Shown in pieces: positions 28,394 through 37,648 of a stretch of DNA of 64,000 nt. The notes beneath the pieces are model-generated. The model made no database searches. It saw only the letters and a program-made list of their open reading frames with translations, and was not told where the DNA came from. Both the position numbers and the translations under genes were made by a program. Every line of letters begins with the position of its first letter. The stretch's first letter is position 1. This DNA is from Planctomycetales bacterium (GTDB taxonomy: Bacteria; Planctomycetota; Planctomycetia; Pirellulales; Pirellulaceae): NCBI GenBank assembly GCA_020427005.1, contig JAGQOY010000004.1, positions 1 to 64,000 on the forward strand, in the 5' to 3' direction.

Positions 28394-30343
28394 TTAGTCG
28401 TGGGAGTAACTGTGACTGGAAGTTTGTGTTGCCAGTGAAACGGCGACTAGCGTGAGGAACGAGAGTGGAATGGTAACAATTCCAGGTTGGCTAAAGGGGA
28501 TCACCGTGGCCAACCAATCTGGTCGCGCCATTCCGTAGACTTGGGAAAAAGTATCTGAGCTTAGCAATATCCAAGTTAATGAACTGACCATGCCCACGAT
28601 AACTGCCGCAATAATGCCTTGCTTGGTCGTTTTCTTCCAGAAGAGCAACATGACTAGCGATGGCAAATTGGCAGATGCGGCCACACTAAATGCCCAGCCG
28701 ACTAAATAGCTGACGTTCATCTTTTCAAAGATAATGCCTAGAACAATCGCTACGACGCCAACCACAACGGACGCCAGTTTTGCTACGCGTACCTGCTGGT
28801 GATCGGTCATTTCCACTCCCAAGTAATTCTTGACAATGTCATGGCTGACGGCACCAGCGGATGCCAAAATAAGTCCACTTACCGTGCCTAGCACTGTGGT
28901 AAATGAAATGGCCGAGATTATGGCAAATAGCCATTCATTCATGCTGCGAGCTAATAGTGGCGCAGCCATGTTACTGTCGGTAATATCCAGTGAACCGCTA
29001 GTCATCGCCCCTAGACCCAAATAGAGGGTCAGCACGTAAAAGAAGCCAATTGAGGCGATACCGACAATGGTGCTCTTGCGGGCCGCCGAGGCATCCTTGA
29101 CGGTATAGTAGCGAATGAGAATGTGTGGTAACGAAGCCGTGCCACAGAACAAGGCAAACATGAGTGACAAGAAATTCAACTTGGGCCAAAATTCGGCTTT
29201 GCGAATCCCTGCAAAAGTAGGATGTTCTCCTGGGCGCAGGATTTGCGAACCGTGAGTCGGTTTGGGGAAGTAGACCGTTGTTTTATCACCGCTTGCATGT
29301 TCAATTACGTCTTTGCCCCATAAGACAATTTCGCTTTGTCCAATGGTTGCTAGGTAAGAAATCGGTCCCAGGGAACCTGTCTTATCTTGGCCATTCGGTA
29401 GTTGTCGAATGAAACCCACTTGATGCAACTCGTTTTTGTGTCCATCAATATCCGCTCCCTTAGGCAAACCATTAATGAACGTACCTTCGGACGTGCTGGT
29501 TGAGGTCTGACATTCCCAAAGTGTCGATTGGCCATCAATTTCCAATAGTTTCATCGTCAGCATGCGTTGATCGGCCGTCCGTATGACGTGGTAGTGTTTT
29601 TCGACCCACGAGGGTTCGGTGTCAGCCAGTTCATGGCCGGTAGCAGCTACCTGGGATTGAAGATCCTTTCCGGCAGGTAGATCCAATGTCAAGAATTCGT
29701 GGCCATCAACACCTCCGGTCTTTACTTCTAGGCCTCGCTGTAAGATGGATAGGGTCAAAATCGCACTAAAGAAAACTAGTAGCGATCCCTTGAGGAATTG
29801 CACCCAGGTGGTTGATACCATACCCGCGGTAACGACAATCAGAATCACTATGGCGCCGACAATGACTACTCCATGCCAATGAGCGAAGCCCAATAGAGGC
29901 TTAACCAATGCGCCAGCCCCAACCATCTGAGGAATAAGGTAGAACACACTGACGGCTAGCGTGCTAATACCAGCTGCCAGATGAATGCCCCGAGATTGAA
30001 ATTTGTAGTTCAGCGCGTCTGCGAAGGTGAATTTACCGAGCCGTTTCATGGGCTCTGCAATAACAAACAGCGCGATAATCCAACCTGCCAAATATCCAAT
30101 CGAGTACAGGAAGCCGTCGTAACCGTAAAAGGCGATCATGCCGCAGATTCCGAGAAACGAAGCTGCAGACAAGTAGTCGCCGGCAAAAGCCACTCCGTTC
30201 ACGAACCAGGGGATTTGCCCATGGGCTGCAAAATACCCGGAGGACGACTTGGCCTTGCCGCCTAAATAGAAACTTAGTCCTAAAGTCAGGCCTACAAATA
30301 TGAAAAATACGACTACTGCGATGGGAGAAGCTTCGTAGGTCAT
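28394..30343 (-). CDS. actP: sodium:solute symporter, cation/acetate symporter-like
   Basis: The 649-aa protein has about 13 transmembrane helices and the SSS-family start IAVVVFFIFVGLTLGLS, the GDYLSAASFLGICGMIAF segment of the ActP branch, and conserved blocks AGALVKPLLG and FCGTASLPHILIRYYTV. A hydrophilic insertion of about 170 residues lies in the middle (about 215-385) and is longer than in enterobacterial ActP (about 550 aa in all). It probably takes up acetate or another short monocarboxylate with Na+. The ATG (30341-30343) overlaps the stop of the DUF485 gene as ATGA, the standard yjcH-actP arrangement. Substrate is inferred from family and from the DUF485 partner. No acetyl-CoA synthetase gene lies next to it. 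Confidence 0.85.
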   Translation of the reverse strand: MTYEASPIAVVVFFIFVGLTLGLSFYLGGKAKSSSGYFAAHGQIPWFVNGVAFAGDYLSAASFLGICGMIAFYGYDGFLYSIGYLAGWIIALFVIAEPMKRLGKFTFADALNYKFQSRGIHLAAGISTLAVSVFYLIPQMVGAGALVKPLLGFAHWHGVVIVGAIVILIVVTAGMVSTTWVQFLKGSLLVFFSAILTLSILQRGLEVKTGGVDGHEFLTLDLPAGKDLQSQVAATGHELADTEPSWVEKHYHVIRTADQRMLTMKLLEIDGQSTLWECQTSTSTSEGTFINGLPKGADIDGHKNELHQVGFIRQLPNGQDKTGSLGPISYLATIGQSEIVLWGKDVIEHASGDKTTVYFPKPTHGSQILRPGEHPTFAGIRKAEFWPKLNFLSLMFALFCGTASLPHILIRYYTVKDASAARKSTIVGIASIGFFYVLTLYLGLGAMTSGSLDITDSNMAAPLLARSMNEWLFAIISAISFTTVLGTVSGLILASAGAVSHDIVKNYLGVEMTDHQQVRVAKLASVVVGVVAIVLGIIFEKMNVSYLVGWAFSVAASANLPSLVMLLFWKKTTKQGIIAAVIVGMVSSLTWILLSSDTFSQVYGMARPDWLATVIPFSQPGIVTIPLSFLTLVAVSLATQTSSHSYSHD

Positions 30344-30615
30344 TGTGCTCTCTCCTGGTTGTGTTGGTCTGGCTTAACTTCCGTGTAGGATGGTGCACTA
30401 CAGGCCACGCCATAAAGCAATGCAAGGATAAAAGCCAAACCGATGAGCCCAAATCCCCATACCACAGCCAGGTTGAGGCCCGCCACAACAATCGATTCGC
30501 CTAAGTTCGGAGCAAAGGCATTGGTCAAAACGTACGCTAAGTAGACCAAGGTGTAAATGCAACACAGTATCAATCCCAGACGGGCATTGCGTTGGTCGGC
30601 AGGAGATAAAGACAC
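30340..30615 (-). CDS. DUF485 (YjcH-like) symporter accessory membrane protein
   Basis: The 91-aa protein has two transmembrane helices (about residues 14-34 and 50-72) separated by a short loop, and the conserved start RNARLGLILCCIYTLVYLAY seen in DUF485 proteins. Family members are encoded just before ActP-type symporters, and here the stop overlaps the symporter start by 4 bp, so the two are certainly one transcript. The exact role of DUF485 proteins is not known. The start ATG at 30613-30615 leads straight into the first helix. The next possible coding element upstream is the 34-codon frame at 30787-30891. Confidence 0.85.
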   Translation of the reverse strand: MSLSPADQRNARLGLILCCIYTLVYLAYVLTNAFAPNLGESIVVAGLNLAVVWGFGLIGLAFILALLYGVACSAPSYTEVKPDQHNQERAQ

Positions 30616-30786
30616 GGCGTATCCTCAACGGGCGAGTGATTAGGTTTGTAAGAAAAGGGTTGCCAGTGGGGTGGGTACAGGAATACCCGTTAAATGAAAT
30701 AGAGTCGATTGTATTTGTAGAGGTTGGAGATCTAGGGCATCGCTGTGGATCCGCCCACGCAAGCGACCGTTTGGTAGGTCAGCATT

Positions 30787-30891
30787 CTAACGCATAGCTC
30801 TGACGATCAAAACTACCAGCAGAATGAAGGCAAAGATCCAGACAATCAGGCAAATGGAGGTGAACGCTGCCCCCTCAGAGTTCTCGAACAA
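30787..30891 (-). CDS. possible 34-aa single-helix membrane peptide
   Basis: The minus strand encodes a short peptide starting at TTG 30889-30891, LFENSEGAAFTSICLIVW, then IFAFILLVVLIVRAMR, with TAG at 30787. One strong hydrophobic helix is flanked by an acidic N-terminus and a basic C-terminus, the positive-inside pattern of a real small membrane protein. It is encoded upstream of, and in the same direction as, DUF485-actP. Small membrane peptides accompany several symporters, so a helper role is thinkable. The upstream frame is closed by TGA five codons before the TTG. Lack of an ATG and short length keep confidence low. Confidence 0.3.
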   Translation of the reverse strand: MFENSEGAAFTSICLIVWIFAFILLVVLIVRAMR

Positions 30892-31052
30892 ATAGAGTAA
30901 TTTTCAATACTTTGCGGCGATCAACAGCCAACATGATTCGTGACAACCGAAGCACTTTCGGTGGCGGGCGGGGAACGTCAGTGGCGGGGACGGCCATTCT
31001 CCCAAATAGGTCGGGCAAATAGGTAACACATGCCAAAATTGCCAACCCACCC

Positions 31053-31090
31053 CGAAAAAGGGAAGCGTCTTAGCGATGCTTCCTTTTTCG
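31053..31090. terminator. stem-loop with A-rich and T-rich flanks
   Basis: CGAAAAAGGGAAGC (31053-31066) pairs with GCTTCCTTTTTCG (31078-31090), with one bulged G and an 11-nt loop. The T-run on the 3' side in both orientations would allow it to act as a bidirectional terminator. It lies far from the nearest gene end, so it may instead be part of a dispersed repeat. Confidence 0.4.
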
Positions 31091-31114
31091 ACCCTCCCAA
31101 AATTTTGGGAGGGT
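31091..31114. repeat. perfect 24-bp palindrome
   Basis: The half-site ACCCTCCCAAAA (31091-31102) is followed directly by its exact reverse complement. Perfect palindromes without a loop suit binding by a symmetric dimer more than a hairpin. It directly abuts the stem-loop at 31053-31090. Confidence 0.7.
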
Positions 31115-31480
31115 TAGTTGGAATGAAGAGGCCGGACACATGGGTAACACATGGAGAAATTCCGGGATCGATGTACCTCACACTCGGGTCACTGCAATGA
31201 AATGACACAACTCGCTCGGCGTTGTGCAGCGAGTTAACCGGGGACGTTATGACCAGCTATAATCGGGAGCTAGGAAATTATGCCCAACGTCCAGCCAGAT
31301 TAGTCGATCGAAGTGAATTCTGTTTTGATTTCATTGCCGTGGAAGAATCGTGAATGAGAGCTGAATAACAATCAAAAGAGATTTGGGTTCAGGCGGGATT
31401 TTTGGTGCGTTGGCGCATGGGCATTAACTGTCAGCTAGAAGTAGATGGCTTAGATTCGATTCGGGCAAGGCAAAAAGTAG

Positions 31481-34400
31481 ATGAATGTATTGCAATGGAG
31501 AAGGCTCGTGAGTCCTCGATTTAAACTCTTAGCAAACTGCCTTGTTGTTAGTTGCTATCTCATCCAGTCAATTTGTTTGGCACAGAGCGCCTCTGAGGTT
31601 GGTAAGTCCGCGCGCACGAGGTGGACGACATCGCGGGTAGAAGGGGCGCCGGAAGCGCCTCTACCCTACATCCTTCGTAGATTCGTGCCGCTAGAATTCG
31701 AAGGGCCGATTTCGATCAATCGCATCCCGGAAACAAATTCTTACCTAGTCAGTGAGTATCAAGGAAAGGTGTACAGCTTTTCAACTGACTTGCCGGATGA
31801 GAAGGACCTGGCTGTTGACTTTAATGTTACAGCACCGCCAACTTCAGGCATCAGCAGAGAAAATGGTCGGCGCATTGAGCTGTTCAGTATGGCTTTCCAT
31901 CCTCAGTTCAAAACGAACCGGCAGCTGTTTATTTGCTACATCACGCTTGGTGGGGATCGTCCTACAGAAACCAACGTCTCACGGTTCGAATTGTCGACTG
32001 ATACACCGCCTCGCATCATCGCTGATACCGAGACAGAGATACTCAAGTGTGAAGGGGGTGGGCACAATGGATGTACGTTGGCGTTTGGCCCGGACAACTA
32101 CCTCTACATTTCGTTAGGTGATCTTGAGTCGCCGAATCCACCTGACCCTCGCAATACGGGGCAAGATATATCGGACCTCTATTCGTCTATCCTAAGGATT
32201 GATGTTGATAAAGGGGAAGATGCTAAACAATATGCTATTCCACCAGACAATCCCTTCGTGGCTATTCCTAGTGCTCGTCCCGAGGTCTATGCCTACGGAT
32301 TGCGAAATCCATTTCGGATGAGTTTCGATCCACAATCTGGAGACCTGTGGGTGGGAGATGTTGGCTGGGAGGCCTGGGAAATGGTGTATCGTGTCCGACC
32401 AGGTGGAAACTATGGTTGGGCGATCAAGGAAGGGCCTGGAGATGTCAAAGTGCAATTGCAAGGTCCGACACCCATCTTGCCCGCCGATGTTGCATTAGGG
32501 CATGCGGAAGCCGCGTCTGTAACTGGAGGCGTAGTCTACCACGGACAGTTATTACCCGAATTGCGAGGCAAGTACGTGTTCGGAGATTGGATTACTCGCA
32601 AGTATTGGTCGGTGGAATTTGACAATGAGCGGGTAATCAAAACCGAGGAAATAGCATTCGGAACTGCCAAGCCAATATGTTTTGAAACTCAGCCCAACGG
32701 GGAAATTCTCATACTCGATTACAGCGATGCACGCCAAAGGGCAGGGGTCTTTGAATTAGCTGCCAACCCCGAGCGCGGCCGGTATGTCCCTGGGAAGTTT
32801 CCCGAACGGTTGAGCCAGAGTGGTTTGTTTGAGAATGTAGCCAAGTACGAACTAGCACCTGGGGTACAGGAGTACTCGATCAATGCGCCCATGTGGCAAG
32901 ATGGAGCTACAGCGACATTTGCTGCTGCCGCACCTGATGGTGCACAGTTTGATTTCTATCAAACTCCCCAAAAAACTTTCGACTGGTTTCGCACCACGGT
33001 CGTTATGCCTCGCGGCAGCGTACTGATAAAGACGCTCACGCTGCCCAGGTCGATGCGGCGTATTGAGACACAGATGTGTGTAAAGGATGAACAAGGGGAT
33101 TTGCAATATTACACCTATCGCTGGAATGAGGCTAATACGGATGCCGACTTAGTCCCAGCGGCAGGAGAAACGGCAAACATCGAGATCTCAAGTGCATCTG
33201 GAGCAAGCGAAACACTGGAATGGACCTTTCACTCACGGGCTGCATGTCGAATTTGTCATACGCCTTGGCGTGGTGAAGCCTTGGGTTTCGTAGAATCGCA
33301 ATTACGTTCGCCACATCTGTCCATTGACAGCTGGCGGATGATGCTAGCCGCTGAGAGCATCAATTTGCAATCCGACATTGCACCGTTGGAGAGCGATCAG
33401 TATCTCGGATTGGTTTCGCCAAGCGATACGAGCCAACCGCTGGATCGCAGAGCTCGCAGTTACCTGCATGCCAATTGCGCCCATTGCCACATTTATGGTG
33501 GGAACGCTTCGACTTCTTTTGATCTCATGTTTCATCTTCCCCTCGCCGATCTGAGGCTTACCGATACGCCACCGATCCGTGGTGATCTAGGCCTCCCATC
33601 GGCACGCCTGATTGCACCTCATGAGCCGGCCCGCTCGATCTTGTTTTATCGTATTGCAACTGCTGGTGGAGGACGCATGCCGCACCTTGGGTCACAGCGA
33701 AACGACCCTCTGGGCATTGAGTTGATCCATCGCTGGATATCACAACTGCCCCCAGACGATGTTATTCGCAAGGACCTTGATGTCTTGTGTGCACCTAGAA
33801 TTCAACGTGAATCTTCAAAGCCACGATACGACGCAGCCGATCGTTTGTTGCAAAGTATTTCGGGTGCATCCTATTTGGCTGCTGCATTGGCCGAAGGTCG
33901 CGTACCAGACGACCTACGGCGTGACATTGTGATGCGAGCCGGAGAAAGGTCCGATGCGATACGTGACTTACTAGATCCGTTTGCTGATCCGGATCAGCGA
34001 ATAAAGCGTTTGGGGGATCATTTTGAGCCTCAGGAGATCCTCGCCCTGAGTGGTGATGCGCAGCGTGGTCAAAAACAGTTTGAGGCGGGACTAGGGGGAT
34101 GTATCGCCTGTCATCGAGTTGCACAGATTGGCAAAGAAATAGGGCCTCGCTTGGATGCCATTCCGGTCGAGCGCCGTGAACGTGCTCGTATTCTTCAAAG
34201 CATTATGCGCCCTTCTATGGAAATCGAAGAAAAGTATCGGGCGCTTATGGTGCTCACATCAGAAGGACAAGCATTCGTCGGACAAATGCTGCAGCAGACG
34301 GACGATAGGCTTGAACTAGTGGATTCCAATGGTAATACGTTCGTCATACCGCAAGCAGACATCGAGCAGAAACGCGTGTCGGAGATTTCAATTATGCCCG

Positions 34401-34483
34401 AGCGCCTACTGAACAATCTGACAGGCCAGCAAGTTGCGGATCTGCTGGAGTACATCCTGGCGTCACAGGCTGAGCCACAGTGA
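31481..34483 (+). CDS. secreted PQQ-type sugar dehydrogenase fused to c-type cytochrome modules
   Basis: The 1000-aa protein has a signal peptide (about residues 16-35) and a beta-propeller of the soluble glucose dehydrogenase type (about 75-430: FSMAFHPQFKTNRQLFICY, GGGHNGCTLAFGPDNYLYIS, VYAYGLRNPFRMSFDPQSG, GGNYGWAIKEG). A middle part resembles SO2930-family diheme proteins, with CRICH near 588 and CAHCH near 666. A C-terminal planctomycete heme domain has CIACH near 874 and a following strand-rich end. The heme motifs would pass electrons from a sugar-type substrate to a respiratory carrier in the periplasm. This combination is usually spread over separate proteins. No other redox gene is next to it. 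The substrate is inferred only from the fold. Confidence 0.83.
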   Translation: MNVLQWRRLVSPRFKLLANCLVVSCYLIQSICLAQSASEVGKSARTRWTTSRVEGAPEAPLPYILRRFVPLEFEGPISINRIPETNSYLVSEYQGKVYSFSTDLPDEKDLAVDFNVTAPPTSGISRENGRRIELFSMAFHPQFKTNRQLFICYITLGGDRPTETNVSRFELSTDTPPRIIADTETEILKCEGGGHNGCTLAFGPDNYLYISLGDLESPNPPDPRNTGQDISDLYSSILRIDVDKGEDAKQYAIPPDNPFVAIPSARPEVYAYGLRNPFRMSFDPQSGDLWVGDVGWEAWEMVYRVRPGGNYGWAIKEGPGDVKVQLQGPTPILPADVALGHAEAASVTGGVVYHGQLLPELRGKYVFGDWITRKYWSVEFDNERVIKTEEIAFGTAKPICFETQPNGEILILDYSDARQRAGVFELAANPERGRYVPGKFPERLSQSGLFENVAKYELAPGVQEYSINAPMWQDGATATFAAAAPDGAQFDFYQTPQKTFDWFRTTVVMPRGSVLIKTLTLPRSMRRIETQMCVKDEQGDLQYYTYRWNEANTDADLVPAAGETANIEISSASGASETLEWTFHSRAACRICHTPWRGEALGFVESQLRSPHLSIDSWRMMLAAESINLQSDIAPLESDQYLGLVSPSDTSQPLDRRARSYLHANCAHCHIYGGNASTSFDLMFHLPLADLRLTDTPPIRGDLGLPSARLIAPHEPARSILFYRIATAGGGRMPHLGSQRNDPLGIELIHRWISQLPPDDVIRKDLDVLCAPRIQRESSKPRYDAADRLLQSISGASYLAAALAEGRVPDDLRRDIVMRAGERSDAIRDLLDPFADPDQRIKRLGDHFEPQEILALSGDAQRGQKQFEAGLGGCIACHRVAQIGKEIGPRLDAIPVERRERARILQSIMRPSMEIEEKYRALMVLTSEGQAFVGQMLQQTDDRLELVDSNGNTFVIPQADIEQKRVSEISIMPERLLNNLTGQQVADLLEYILASQAEPQ

Positions 34484-34505
34484 AGTAGGACGTTCAGGTT
34501 ATCCG

Positions 34506-36794
34506 CTACAAAGTATCTTGCGGATCCACATCGATGACATATTGGACGTCCTTAGGAGGTTTCACCTCGCTGACAGTGCGTACTAAAAGTCGGTTTAGCG
34601 GTTCGGCTTCGAGGGCTTGTAGCAATGCGTGAAATCGATACTTGCCGCGCAATCGAGAAAGTGGTGGAGGGGCAGGTCCAAGGATCCGGCATTCTATGCC
34701 CATCAATTGACGAGAGGCCTGAAGCTTTTTAACAAAGGACTCTGCGAAGGCTTCGGTCTCGGATTGATCTTCGCCGCGCATGATGATGCGAGCAATATGA
34801 CCATGTGGTGGGTACCCAAAATGAGCGCGTTGTGCTAATTCGCTATTGGCAAAGCCCACAAAGTCGTGTCGTGAGGCAGCGATAATAGCGGGATGTTCTG
34901 GCGAGAAGGTTTGTACTAGCACTTGACCAGCCTTCTCGCCGCGTCCGGTTCGGCCGGCCACTTGCGTTACAATTTGAAAAGTCTTTTCGGCGGACCTAAA
35001 GTCCGGGAAATGTAGTGCGGAATCAGCGTTGATTACTCCGACCAGTAACACGTTTGGAAAATCTAGTCCTTTGGCAATCATCTGAGTACCCAAGAGGATC
35101 TGGATCTTTCCGTCTCTGAATTCGCTCAATACTCGTTCGTGGCTGCCCGGCTTGCGCATCGTATCGGAATCCATCCTGGCAATGCGTGCCTGCGGAAATC
35201 TAGCTTTGACTTCAACTTCCAATCGCTGTGTACCAAGCCCCCCAAATCGCATGCTATCGGCGCCACATTTCGGACAGACTGGAGGAGCCGCGATTTGATA
35301 ATCGCAGTAGTGGCAGCAGGCTTTATTGCCATCGCGATGATGTGTTAATGGCAGGTCACAGTCGGGACAAGCGACTACAAAACCGCATTGTGGACATTGA
35401 ATGGTGGTGGCAAATCCACGCCGATTCAAGAGTAGCATGATTTGTCCGTTGCCCTGCAACGTATCGGTAATGGCCTCGGATAGCTGCCGTGTAATAGCGC
35501 CTCGACCGGGTTCAATTCGTTGCTGCCGCAAGTCAATCGTGGTTACATGCGGCAACGGTCGATTATGGATTCGTCTTGGCAGACTGGCCAGCATATACTT
35601 TCCCGTTACGGCACGATGCCAGGATTCCAGGCTGGGTGTCGCCGAACCGAGCACCACGGGAATTTGTTCCAAGAACGAACGATGTAAGGCTACGTCGCGC
35701 GCGTGGTATCTTGGAAGCGTATCTTGTTTGAAGGACGATTCGTGTTCTTCGTCAACCACGATCAAACCCAACTGAGGAACGGGAGCAAAGATTGCGCTCC
35801 TGGGACCGATAACAACCTTGGCGTGACCGGCAGCGATCTTTCGCCATTGATGATGGCGTTCCACTCCGCTCATGTGACTGTGGAGTACAGCCACCTGTCC
35901 GAACCTAGTCACGAAACGTTGCCGAGTCTGAGGTGTCAGGCTTATTTCCGGGACCAGCACGATGGCCTGCCGCCCATAGGTAAGTACTTCGTGGATAGCC
36001 TGCATGTAAACTTCGGTTTTTCCGCTGCCCGTAATGCCATGCAAGAGGATTGTTTCCTGTTTGCCAGTCTTCAGAGCACCCAAGATGACTTGCAATGCCT
36101 GGCGTTGATCCACGCTCAAAGCCAGCGGTAGCGCACCTTGTGGTGAAGCTGGCACGGTTAATTCGTCAATCCACCTTTCTTGGCGGGCTTCGATTAGTCC
36201 AGCCTCGCGCAGCGCATTGATGGGTGCGGCCGAACAATTGGCCAGTTTTTGCAGTTGATCGATGGTGACGCCACCACCGGTCAGTACCAACTGCTGCCAG
36301 GCAGCCTGTTGTTTTGAGGACAAAGTGGTCAACTTTTGCGCGAATCGGACTTCCGCACCAGCTACTGGGTATAGTACGGTTCGCTGGCGACTACCGGCAG
36401 CAGCGCGGACTCCAGCTGGAATGGCTGCCTCAAATACTTGTCCCAGAGGAGTCAGATAATATCGACTAATCCACTGCAACAGCTCTAATACGCGTGGCGT
36501 ACACAGTGGCTCAGAATCCAACACTTCGATCACCGGTTTAAGCGCGTCCGGTGGCTTGCGAATGGTTTCCACTCCAATGCAATAGCCAAGCATGGGGCGA
36601 TTGGATCGGCCAAGAGGAACCGTTACCCGTACCCCCAATCTCACTTCAGCGTGCAAAGCATCGGGTACCAGATAGTCAAACGGCCCGTGCGGCGCTTCGG
36701 AAAAGACTATCCGCGCAGCTCGACTCTCGCCTTGAGCATCCAGTTCCCAAGGAGGAGTGTCCATTGCAAACAAGTCAGGTTGATGTGCTGCCAT
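34506..36794 (-). CDS. priA: primosomal replication protein N' (PriA helicase)
   Basis: The 762-aa protein shows the PriA layout: an N-terminal 3'-DNA-binding domain (about residues 25-120, RIVFSEAPHGPFDYLVPDAL), a Walker A motif GITGSGKTE near 256, the DEEH box (LIVVDEEHESSFKQD), zinc-binding cysteines in the helicase core (about 466-508: CPQCGFVVACPDCDLPL, CCHYCDY, CPKCGA) and the GRGEKAG motif of helicase motif VI. PriA restarts stalled replication forks away from the origin. Length is near the usual 730 aa. It lies convergent with the PQQ-type gene (22 nt apart) and divergent from nadD, so the 117-nt space between priA and nadD should contain both promoters. Confidence 0.93.
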   Translation of the reverse strand: MAAHQPDLFAMDTPPWELDAQGESRAARIVFSEAPHGPFDYLVPDALHAEVRLGVRVTVPLGRSNRPMLGYCIGVETIRKPPDALKPVIEVLDSEPLCTPRVLELLQWISRYYLTPLGQVFEAAIPAGVRAAAGSRQRTVLYPVAGAEVRFAQKLTTLSSKQQAAWQQLVLTGGGVTIDQLQKLANCSAAPINALREAGLIEARQERWIDELTVPASPQGALPLALSVDQRQALQVILGALKTGKQETILLHGITGSGKTEVYMQAIHEVLTYGRQAIVLVPEISLTPQTRQRFVTRFGQVAVLHSHMSGVERHHQWRKIAAGHAKVVIGPRSAIFAPVPQLGLIVVDEEHESSFKQDTLPRYHARDVALHRSFLEQIPVVLGSATPSLESWHRAVTGKYMLASLPRRIHNRPLPHVTTIDLRQQRIEPGRGAITRQLSEAITDTLQGNGQIMLLLNRRGFATTIQCPQCGFVVACPDCDLPLTHHRDGNKACCHYCDYQIAAPPVCPKCGADSMRFGGLGTQRLEVEVKARFPQARIARMDSDTMRKPGSHERVLSEFRDGKIQILLGTQMIAKGLDFPNVLLVGVINADSALHFPDFRSAEKTFQIVTQVAGRTGRGEKAGQVLVQTFSPEHPAIIAASRHDFVGFANSELAQRAHFGYPPHGHIARIIMRGEDQSETEAFAESFVKKLQASRQLMGIECRILGPAPPPLSRLRGKYRFHALLQALEAEPLNRLLVRTVSEVKPPKDVQYVIDVDPQDTL

Positions 36795-36911
36795 GCCTAG
36801 GTTAGAACTTTGCCATGCGAACTAGAATGTTGTGGCAGTTCGTTAGTTTTTTTCCCGTGAACGACTGGTGGTGCAATTCGCTCCAGATGCGAATGACCTT
36901 ACACCCTAAAG

Positions 36912-37559
36912 ATGCCAATGTGTGACTCAACGACGGTAAAGAGAATTGGAATTTTAGGGGGTAGCTTTGATCCTATCCATCTTGGACACTTGCTTATCGC
37001 GGAAATTGCGCGAGATACACTGCATTTGGATCAAGTAAGGTTCATGTTGGCTGCCATTTCGCCACTAAAGCAGGACAGACCTCCGACAAGCGATCAGGGC
37101 CGACTGGAGATGTTGCAATTGGCTGTGGCGGGAAATCCGGCGTTCCAGGTCGATGATCGTGAACTTCGGCGAGGAGGTGTTTCCTATACTGTGGACAGTT
37201 TGCGTGAGCTACACGTTGAGATTCCAGATGCCGAGTTATTTTTTCTGATGGGAGCTGACTCGTTGGTTGAATTCCACCGCTGGAAAGAACCGGAGGCCAT
37301 CTGCCAATTGTCGAAGGTAATCGTTTTGTTACGGGGTGGTCAACCCAAACCCGACATTGTTCTGCTAGAGAGATACTTGGGACATGCTGCTACCGAACCA
37401 GACGAGCTCTTTTTGACGTTGCCACAATTAGAAATCAGTTCTTCAGACATTCGGCAACGCGTTGAGAGCGGACGTAGCATTCGCTACCAAGTTCCGGCGT
37501 GTGTTGAAGCTTATATACAAGCACACAGTCTTTATTCGAAAAGCAAGCAAGCTAAATAG
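36912..37559 (+). CDS. nadD: nicotinate-nucleotide adenylyltransferase
   Basis: The 215-aa protein contains the nucleotidyltransferase signature GSFDPIHLGHLLIAE (about residues 17-31), where the His-x-x-His-type pair binds ATP. It also has the NadD-type FLMGADSLVEFHRWKEPE stretch and the C-terminal ISSSDIRQRVESGRSIRY motif near 175. NadD joins nicotinate mononucleotide with ATP to form deamido-NAD, a key step of NAD synthesis. The length is normal. It is monocistronic, divergent from priA and convergent with the lipoprotein gene (37649-38089). The assigned start at ATG 36912 precedes KRIGILGGSFDP by about 11 residues. Confidence 0.93.
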   Translation: MPMCDSTTVKRIGILGGSFDPIHLGHLLIAEIARDTLHLDQVRFMLAAISPLKQDRPPTSDQGRLEMLQLAVAGNPAFQVDDRELRRGGVSYTVDSLRELHVEIPDAELFFLMGADSLVEFHRWKEPEAICQLSKVIVLLRGGQPKPDIVLLERYLGHAATEPDELFLTLPQLEISSSDIRQRVESGRSIRYQVPACVEAYIQAHSLYSKSKQAK

Positions 37560-37648
37560 AGCGTCTGTTCATGCAAGTTGAGCTACATTAGGTTGTCCCA
37601 TGTAGCCCAACTATGATTGCAGGATCAAGCCCACGAGTGACGAGCAGA

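Larger units (their letters stand above)
31022..31153 (+). repeat. paired GGTAACACATG direct repeats
   Basis: The 11-mer GGTAACACATG occurs at 31022-31032 and again at 31143-31153, in both cases followed by an A-rich AAATT or AAAATT. The copies flank the hairpin and the palindrome. This could be the remnant of a small mobile element or REP-type unit. Confidence 0.45.
30892..31480. other. 589-nt intergenic region rich in inverted repeats
   Basis: No gene is supported. It holds a hairpin (31053-31090), a perfect 24-bp palindrome (31091-31114) and two copies of GGTAACACATG (31022-31032 and 31143-31153), listed below. The remaining sequence up to the start of the PQQ-type gene probably includes its promoter. 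Confidence 0.5.
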
